A DNA stretch of 63,600 nt from a virus. Below are positions 58,401 through 63,600 of the stretch, in pieces. Both the position numbers and the translations under genes were made by a program. Location of the stretch: positions 1 to 63,600 of IMG/VR virus record IMGVR_UViG_3300027971_000055; one strand, written 5' to 3'. The notes under the pieces were generated by a model. That model was not told the DNA's origin. It did not search any database and worked only from the letters and a program-made list of their open reading frames with translations. The stretch's first letter is position 1; each line of letters starts with the position of its first letter.

Positions 58401-61400
58401 ACGGAAGAAGAAGCTAAAGAGAAAGCTAAAAAACAACCTAAGATTACTGTTGTTGGTAAACTAAATATGATTGTGTCTAAGAGTATTACTCAGGGCAAAA
58501 ACATAATTGAAACATTAGATGATTTATATGATAGTAAGAATAAAGAAAAAGCTCGTAGCTACCAACGCACAGCCTTGTTGTTTAGCGAAGTATTAAGCAA
58601 GCTTCAAAATAAAGGATATGATTTACCTAAAGTAGTATTTGGTCCAGTACCTAATGATCGTCCTGGTATGTATAATCCAGAAACAAATACTATTACTATT
58701 AATGATACTTCAGAAGTAGAGTACGGCAGGGTATTAGTGCATGAAACACTACACTATTTATTAGACCATATTGTAGAAGAGTATCAAAAAAGTCCTAATA
58801 GCAATTTGCTATCCCCGTCTCAAAAAGTATATCTAGGAGCTTTATTAGAATCTTATAACTATGCAAGACAAAATGCAGCTTCATTAGTTGAAAAAAATAA
58901 ATTTGATGCATCATTAAAAGATTTTGCAGAAGAAATCAAGACTATGGAGTTTAAAGAGTTCCTAGCTGAAGCCGTAGAAGGAATGCAGTTTTCAATTGCA
59001 TTGGGTAAATTAGAACCTATGCCTGGTCGTGTATTACCTTTTCTACGACAGTTAGCTAGAGATATTGCGGGTATGTTAGGCTTTAGACTTGAGCATAGAT
59101 TGCCTACTACAAAAGATAAACCGGTACAAGCATTTATATTAGAAGCAGTGTTAAACGATATTGAAAGTATTCTTACAGGTGAAGACTATGTGGCACCTAA
59201 TCCATTATTTAGATCTGGCGACGTATCGTTTGCTAGAAAAATAGATTTATCTGAAGATGCTGAAGAAGCTAGTAAAGCTGAAAGGTCTTTTGATGATTTA
59301 GTAGACAATGATAAGAGCACAATGTTAGAGCGCGGAGTTAAGTCTACAGTACAAAAAATGACTGAAACTTTTTCTAGTGGTCAAAATTTTATAGATGAAG
59401 TAGCTACTACTTTTTCTAATGAGAGGTTTGTATTAGAAAGACTCCAAGAAAACATGGACAGATCAGGGGCTATTAGCTATGCCGAAGATTCATTCAACAA
59501 TTTCTATGATTATATATCTACAGCTTTTGGTAAAGCACAGTGGTATTTGAAACAAAAAATAGAAAACCCAAGAAAAACTTATATTATAACTTTATCTAAT
59601 ATTGCAAACGCTAAAGGAGTATCTAATTCTAAAGCAGCTACAATACTTAAATATTATGCAATTGCATTTCATGCGCCTGAAAGACGTAAAACAAAATGGT
59701 TACTAAACGTACCACTAGAAAAATTAAATAAAATAAAATTTAAAAGTACTTTATTTGGCACTGTTGAAGACACCCCTGCAAATATAAGAGAAAGATTTTT
59801 TGACACTATTTCATCTGATGTTATAGCTAAATTATCTGAAGAGCAAAGAAAATATATAGCTGAGTCTTTAAAAAATGATTTAATTAGATTAGTTAACACA
59901 AAAGGCGCTATTACTGCAACAGGTTATAGCCCAGCGGGATATAAAAAAACAAACATAACAGAAGCTGATTATAACGTTATTGAAGACTTAAGTTTTAATG
60001 ATGAGCAAGTATGTAAAAATAAATATATGGCTGAATCATCAGAAATGAGAACTTTAGTACAACAATTTTTTGCTGCTAAAAAACAATTACAAGACGCAAC
60101 TACAGAATTAAATAGAATGGCAGGGTACTGGAGTAATGCTACTGATGCTATTGTTGAATTCTATGGATGGAAAAATTACTCTCCATTTAAAGTTAGGCCT
60201 GGAGATAGAGCAGCATTTAAATTAAATATAGAAGGGACTGCATTAGGACGTACAGGTAAAGATTATCCGGGTTCTAGATTTGAAGGTAGCAGTGCTGATG
60301 TAGAAAACCCAGTAAACCAAGTGTTGGTAGAAGCTGCACAATCTGCGGCAAGAGCTGGTGCTGACGGTTTAATGAGATCGATTATAAACGCAGTAAACCA
60401 AGGTTATTTAAAAGGTGTTTTAATAGATGGCAAGGGCAATGCTCGTAAAAAAACTGAACTAAATAAGCCTACTTATACCTTCCAAGAAAGATATACAGGA
60501 AAAGTAGATGAAGCAATATTAAAAAGACCTGACATATTATATGCATATAACAAAGATGGTTCTATGGATTTAGTAAAAATTACTGATTTAAAACAATTAG
60601 AAGCTATTCGTAGAACTTATTCTATTAATAATGAAAGCATAATAAATTCTGCAGTTCAGTTTTTAAATAAAGGTACAAGTGCCATGGGTCAAGGACATAC
60701 CAGATTAAACCCAGGTTTTGCTCCATACAATTTTGTACGTGACATTTTAACAAACGTTGGTATTGTATCCATGAAAGAGAACCCATTAGTTGGAGCTAGA
60801 ATTATTTCAGCAGTTGTAACAGAGATAATAGCTAAGGGAGGTATAGCTAAGGCAGCTAGATTCTCATTCTTATTCCATAACAACAGACTTGATGATATTG
60901 AAAAACTAGCAGAAAAAGATGGATTTTATAAATCATTATCAGAATATGGTAAAAAAGGTGGTAATGTTTCGGTAGTACAAGGGTTAAGCGCAGCTAGTGC
61001 TATGGAAATGCTATCTAAAGAATTAGATAAAAGTTTAACGCTACGTTCTAAAGATGACATACTTAAATATTTTGACATGTATAATTCTATGTTTGAGTTT
61101 GGCGCTCGTGTAGCAGTATACAGAGTTATGAAACGTCATTTCCAAGATCAAATGTCTAAAGAATTAAATGCATTGCCTAGCCAAGTAGAACAAGCGGCTA
61201 TTTTTAAAGCAGTTGCATATACAAAAAATTTAGCAAACTTTGAAGAACGTGGTTTATATACTAAACAATTAGGTACTTACTTTATGTTCTTTGGAGCAGG
61301 TGCTGTTGGTGCTAGACAAGCATTAAAAGCTTTAAGTCCTGCTTGGAGAAAGTATGAAGCAGTAGCTAATACGCTGCCCGAAAATATTCAAAAAGACCCA

Positions 61401-62597
61401 GTTAAAATGGCTAAATTTAAAAAACGATTTACGGAACAAAAATTTTGGAGTCGTACAGTTGCTGCGGCAATGATTGGAATAGGGTATAGTTTATGGCAAT
61501 TAATGCATTTGATGGCAGGATTAGACGATGATGACAAAGATCAAGAAGGAAGAAATAAAATAGCCACGGATGATTCTCGTAGATGGACTAGAAACGCTAG
61601 AATTTATTTAGGGTATGATGAAAAAACTCATAAAGATGTAATGGGTAACATACCTTGGGGATTTGGTCCTAATGCATTTATGGCTTTTGGTGCTCAAATA
61701 GCGGCGTATACTTCAGGCGAAGGGGTAGAATTAAAAGATTTTGCAGTTAATACTATGCATATTGCAATGGATTCATACCTACCTATTCCTACAACAGGCA
61801 TTGACCCTACAGATAACACCACTGCATTTCTTGTTGATATGATAACTCCAAGCATAGCTAAACCATTAAATCAATTTGCTATGAATAGAAACTCATTAGA
61901 TCAACAAATCTATAGAAGCAGTTATAACAAATACTCTTCAGCTTATTCAGGTAATGATTCTATTCCTAGATACTTTAAAGATGCATCTGAATGGGCATTT
62001 GAAGTGTCTGATGGAAAAGTAGTAATGTCCCCAGACGCAATGTATTTTTATGCTAATAACTATGCTGACGGTATCTCTAAAATAGTAGAAAGTTTATATG
62101 GAGGTATTTCAGTACTAAAAGGAGATAAGTATTTTGACCTTGAAAAAGATGCCTTTATATTTGATAGCTTTTTAAATACTACTTCTAATCTTGATGCTAG
62201 AAGGTTTGATACATTAAAAAATAATTTAACTGAAAAATCTAAAATATATGAGGATATGAAACTACGTAATCCACAACAAGCATATAAATATGCAAATATC
62301 ATTAATCCTAATCTAGAGGTAAAATTAAAAGTATTAAATTATTTTAATAATAAAGCATTAAAGCCAGTAGAAACAGGCGCTAATCAAGTAAGGAATAATA
62401 CATTATTAAATTCAAAAGAAAAATCTACTCTTTTATATAGAAATAGATTAGAAAAAAATCACATTAAAAAAGGTGTATACGATACTATTAAATCAATAGA
62501 TGATTTAGGAAAAGCAGAACTTAATGGATTGTTAGAGATGATTGCAGAAGACGAGGCAGCTATGGACTTACGCAACGCGCCAGACTCTAACCCCTAG
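55410..62597 (+). CDS. Giant 2,395-residue polyvalent virion protein with HExxH site
   Basis: This is the largest gene. The N-terminus (MALIDDLRAEYPGRYRTMTD) is followed by Gly-rich hydrophobic helices (about 150-340), a Thr/Gly/Pro linker (390-520), long coiled coils (about 540-1010), a metallopeptidase-like segment VLVHETLHYLLDH (H1111, E1112, H1115) with EFLAEAVEGM nearby, and a C-terminal region (from about 1750) with LNPGFAPYNFVRDILTN that resembles the LPD38 polyvalent domain. Probably injected with DNA, with enzymatic domains acting in the host. The start has a weak ribosome site. Its last 30 bases are antisense to the small gene at 62568-62768. Confidence 0.78.
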   Translation: MALIDDLRAEYPGRYRTMTDKEIADQLYKDHYATEMPKISFYKQLGIDVPESSYAEIIGRDLPLAGAQGVVGLYEGVKGLTGFVPLSKGKIPKAIESAEKSVFGGSASDLQQYLESLKSEGQQMVSQGAAEIPSTGNLLRDATGQLIYAGQNPQQIGQIVAQSLPSTYGGALIGRGISATGAKFGKDITPITAAASGEGTLAAGSGLESVRQQTENKEVTTPQQLITAFSGYMTNKLGRLGNRAAKYLGVDDMDVILVRGNMGSTPAANQKAQSKLVAGLKSALSESVFEELPQSTQEQISQNIALGRPYDEGVAEQMAAGIIGGAGAGFGFGTYNQYKVNKALDNMPPPPTDVDAEPPGIDIEVPKTDTKKNAKTRKDLIDSIEDAETKKSLEELLGKKGKPSGTQQTTAGTSDEVSGGSDDGTTGGTKKPVGGGVDGAATDELTDKTGEGRSDVALETITTNDVGKPFPSTGQAHKFRRDNKLENLYSVITQADGTIALVPKIPVTEQKPLVTKTKKPAVTKEPEVAAEETEEDIPDEEIGWEKFEETKPDGTITSGFRRKQTTTQKDAPVVISAKTPKSTEVLKSEAELTEADKADLEQEEADEEAASQARIDEANQGGFEDLPDYVKIGSKLASKSPIVQAEESDPNASTESKRQEARRLAVKHAAFDQAMDEFDTVSTEDFDAKLKELANEKMEELKKEMRDKGATEEEINNKLSTKKFSINKPLEFIKGSTQAQRFSNYYKEFNKFLGTKKLKPRRIKQATTREEFTETLSKQERKLFNKAYSSYITTQVKSLKSGVASVDETESNEAALYRKLQDEIELVKKKKGSQAKVDKYKADYAIARAKAQKTSLSRQVVETDTSALSDKVANLEQAIKDGENEIKSIKAAKKIKDKAVQIKGVQTQINKDRVELKLAKTELDTAQKTTTVLGAPGRYTNISTEETRATEILTKQNKKNKKKEKAIQEGNPEEVLEVLDDETEELAKSIIVQDKKKTEEEAKEKAKKQPKITVVGKLNMIVSKSITQGKNIIETLDDLYDSKNKEKARSYQRTALLFSEVLSKLQNKGYDLPKVVFGPVPNDRPGMYNPETNTITINDTSEVEYGRVLVHETLHYLLDHIVEEYQKSPNSNLLSPSQKVYLGALLESYNYARQNAASLVEKNKFDASLKDFAEEIKTMEFKEFLAEAVEGMQFSIALGKLEPMPGRVLPFLRQLARDIAGMLGFRLEHRLPTTKDKPVQAFILEAVLNDIESILTGEDYVAPNPLFRSGDVSFARKIDLSEDAEEASKAERSFDDLVDNDKSTMLERGVKSTVQKMTETFSSGQNFIDEVATTFSNERFVLERLQENMDRSGAISYAEDSFNNFYDYISTAFGKAQWYLKQKIENPRKTYIITLSNIANAKGVSNSKAATILKYYAIAFHAPERRKTKWLLNVPLEKLNKIKFKSTLFGTVEDTPANIRERFFDTISSDVIAKLSEEQRKYIAESLKNDLIRLVNTKGAITATGYSPAGYKKTNITEADYNVIEDLSFNDEQVCKNKYMAESSEMRTLVQQFFAAKKQLQDATTELNRMAGYWSNATDAIVEFYGWKNYSPFKVRPGDRAAFKLNIEGTALGRTGKDYPGSRFEGSSADVENPVNQVLVEAAQSAARAGADGLMRSIINAVNQGYLKGVLIDGKGNARKKTELNKPTYTFQERYTGKVDEAILKRPDILYAYNKDGSMDLVKITDLKQLEAIRRTYSINNESIINSAVQFLNKGTSAMGQGHTRLNPGFAPYNFVRDILTNVGIVSMKENPLVGARIISAVVTEIIAKGGIAKAARFSFLFHNNRLDDIEKLAEKDGFYKSLSEYGKKGGNVSVVQGLSAASAMEMLSKELDKSLTLRSKDDILKYFDMYNSMFEFGARVAVYRVMKRHFQDQMSKELNALPSQVEQAAIFKAVAYTKNLANFEERGLYTKQLGTYFMFFGAGAVGARQALKALSPAWRKYEAVANTLPENIQKDPVKMAKFKKRFTEQKFWSRTVAAAMIGIGYSLWQLMHLMAGLDDDDKDQEGRNKIATDDSRRWTRNARIYLGYDEKTHKDVMGNIPWGFGPNAFMAFGAQIAAYTSGEGVELKDFAVNTMHIAMDSYLPIPTTGIDPTDNTTAFLVDMITPSIAKPLNQFAMNRNSLDQQIYRSSYNKYSSAYSGNDSIPRYFKDASEWAFEVSDGKVVMSPDAMYFYANNYADGISKIVESLYGGISVLKGDKYFDLEKDAFIFDSFLNTTSNLDARRFDTLKNNLTEKSKIYEDMKLRNPQQAYKYANIINPNLEVKLKVLNYFNNKALKPVETGANQVRNNTLLNSKEKSTLLYRNRLEKNHIKKGVYDTIKSIDDLGKAELNGLLEMIAEDEAAMDLRNAPDSNP

Positions 62598-62768
62598 GTG
62601 ATTATCTTTACTAGTTATAAAAACTTTTACTTGTACCTTTGCCCTTTTAGCACCACATTCAGCGGCATAAAGAATTTCAGCAGTATTTAAAGTAGGTATA
62701 AAAAAGCTATCTCCTATGTCCATATACTCAAAAGGGAACAGCCATGTAGGTTCACTAAGCTGATCCAG
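62568..62768 (-). CDS. Small protein with probable CUG start, second copy
   Basis: Variant copy of the 197-397 gene. Relative to the left copy, one Thr codon is Ile (ATT) and two other changes are silent. The CTG start and AAGGAG are unchanged, as is the 30-base antisense overlap with the giant gene. Present because the contig overlaps itself. Confidence 0.6.
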   Translation of the reverse strand: MDQLSEPTWLFPFEYMDIGDSFFIPTLNTAEILYAAECGAKRAKVQVKVFITSKDNHLGVRVWRVA

Positions 62769-63600
62769 ATATATCTCCTTTTACTTTATTTAGTATATCT
62801 TTCTTTTGGAATGCATAACACATCAAGTTATACTCTGAACTACTTGCATCTTTCCAACCTGTAAGCATGCGTTTCTTTTCTTCCCAGAATTTAATATCTG
62901 AATTAACAATACGTTTTTTAAAGTCAGCTTTATTAATATCTAATTCAGTAATCAAATAATTGTTAAATATGCTTCGTGGTATATAAATAGTACCTGTATC
63001 ATCTTCTGCTCTAATAACTAATGGAGTTCTTGGTTCATCTGCAACCTTGCCATCTCTCATAACTAAAGTGCCAGAATGGTTCTTAATTAAAAACTCTGTA
63101 AGAATATTCTCATAGTCGATAGTATTAAACTGAATAACATTGTTCTTAATATTAAGCATCTCGGTTACTAATCGCTCGTATATTCTTTCTACATTACAGT
63201 TATCTAATATACCATATTCAAGGGCTACTTCTCCAGCACCCAAAGGTAATGCAATTAAGTTATGGTAATATCTATCTCCAGGATCAGAGCCATAGTCTTT
63301 AACAAATCTATCTACCCATTTTTGATATCGCGGGCCTAATTTTTGGTCTTCATTAAAATGCCTAATGATTTCACCTTTATTCTCTAAATCATATATAGCT
63401 TGTATAAATTTAGAACCTGCATGACCATAGTTAGCTTTAAATGCTTCAAACACACGCTTACCATAGTTTAAATCTGTTTGTAATATCTTAGGTTGCCCTA
63501 GCATAAACTCAATAATACGAGCCACTTCACCGTTAGGGTCATGTTTTAATGCGGTCAACTTATCGTATATAGATTTATTAGATGTAAACAAAGCTATCAT
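62755..63600 (-). CDS. Primase-helicase, 3' part (second variant copy)
   Basis: This is the C-terminal 281 codons of the gene at 384-3302, starting inside the ATPase domain (IALFTSNKS sensor); the rest lies beyond the window end. It differs from the first copy at five residues (Arg/Lys, Val/Ile, Thr/Ala, Val/Ala and Asn/Ala), against more than twenty silent changes. Confidence 0.92.
   Translation of the reverse strand: MIALFTSNKSIYDKLTALKHDPNGEVARIIEFMLGQPKILQTDLNYGKRVFEAFKANYGHAGSKFIQAIYDLENKGEIIRHFNEDQKLGPRYQKWVDRFVKDYGSDPGDRYYHNLIALPLGAGEVALEYGILDNCNVERIYERLVTEMLNIKNNVIQFNTIDYENILTEFLIKNHSGTLVMRDGKVADEPRTPLVIRAEDDTGTIYIPRSIFNNYLITELDINKADFKKRIVNSDIKFWEEKKRMLTGWKDASSSEYNLMCYAFQKKDILNKVKGDISGSA

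Larger units (their letters stand above)
62372..63600. repeat. Terminal direct repeat, right copy
   Basis: Second copy of bases 1-1229, about 97% identical with no indels. It marks the self-overlap of the contig, so the genome unit is 62,371 bases. Confidence 0.95.

Overview
The window is essentially one complete genome of an AT-rich, tailed double-stranded DNA phage with a podovirus-like particle: portal, P22 gp4-like and gp10-like tail proteins and internal ejection proteins are present, but no sheath, tube or tape-measure gene. The first 1,229 bases recur at positions 62372-63600 with no indels and, by my count, 34 mismatches. The map is therefore circular or circularly permuted at about 62.37 kb, and the two ends come from two slightly different variants. 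I see no integrase, transposase, CRISPR array or tRNA.

The map has two arms diverging from about 25525-25623 and meeting at 197-226 (= 62568-62597). The minus arm (25525 down to 197) holds early, replication and takeover genes. From its promoter side these are: a membrane/periplasmic protein, a SprT-like protease and an ErpA-like Fe-S carrier; a set of small genes separated by sigma70-like promoters, UUCG hairpin terminators and repeated leader cassettes; a 1 kb non-coding region with 13 copies of an octamer arranged in mirror symmetry (candidate origin or master control region); a DUF3150 / MoxR ATPase / HExxH-VWA module with companion genes; VRR-NUC, DUF3310 and a SleB-like wall hydrolase; a family A DNA polymerase with Leu at the Pol I 762 position; two HNH endonucleases flanking a 2OG-Fe(II) oxygenase; a Cas4/AddB-type nuclease; a SNF2 helicase; a possible ssDNA-binding protein; an HTH protein; and an AEP primase-DUF927 helicase. 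A further small gene, apparently starting at CUG, closes this arm.

The plus arm (25623 to 62597) holds packaging and virion genes: terminases, portal, co-chaperonin, scaffold, decoration protein, major capsid protein, many small basic Gly-Gly-motif proteins, gp4-like adaptor, a methyltransferase-DUF115 fusion, a tandem-repeat protein, a glycine-rich receptor-binding fibre with a variable cargo region, the lysis cassette (3-TM holin and GH24 lysozyme), the gp10-like hub, ejection proteins and a 2,395-residue virion protein with an HExxH site.

The most surprising gene is a 23-codon cistron at 34102-34173 between the capsid gene and the next virion gene. It encodes a near-consensus PqqA, the peptide precursor of pyrroloquinoline quinone (PQQ). 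It has its own Shine-Dalgarno, lies between two intrinsic terminators and follows a perfect 17-bp palindrome. PQQ production consumes one PqqA per molecule, so the phage may raise host PQQ supply during late infection. Low GC and PqqA together suggest, as inference only, a PQQ-dependent host such as an aquatic methylotroph (for example Methylophilaceae).
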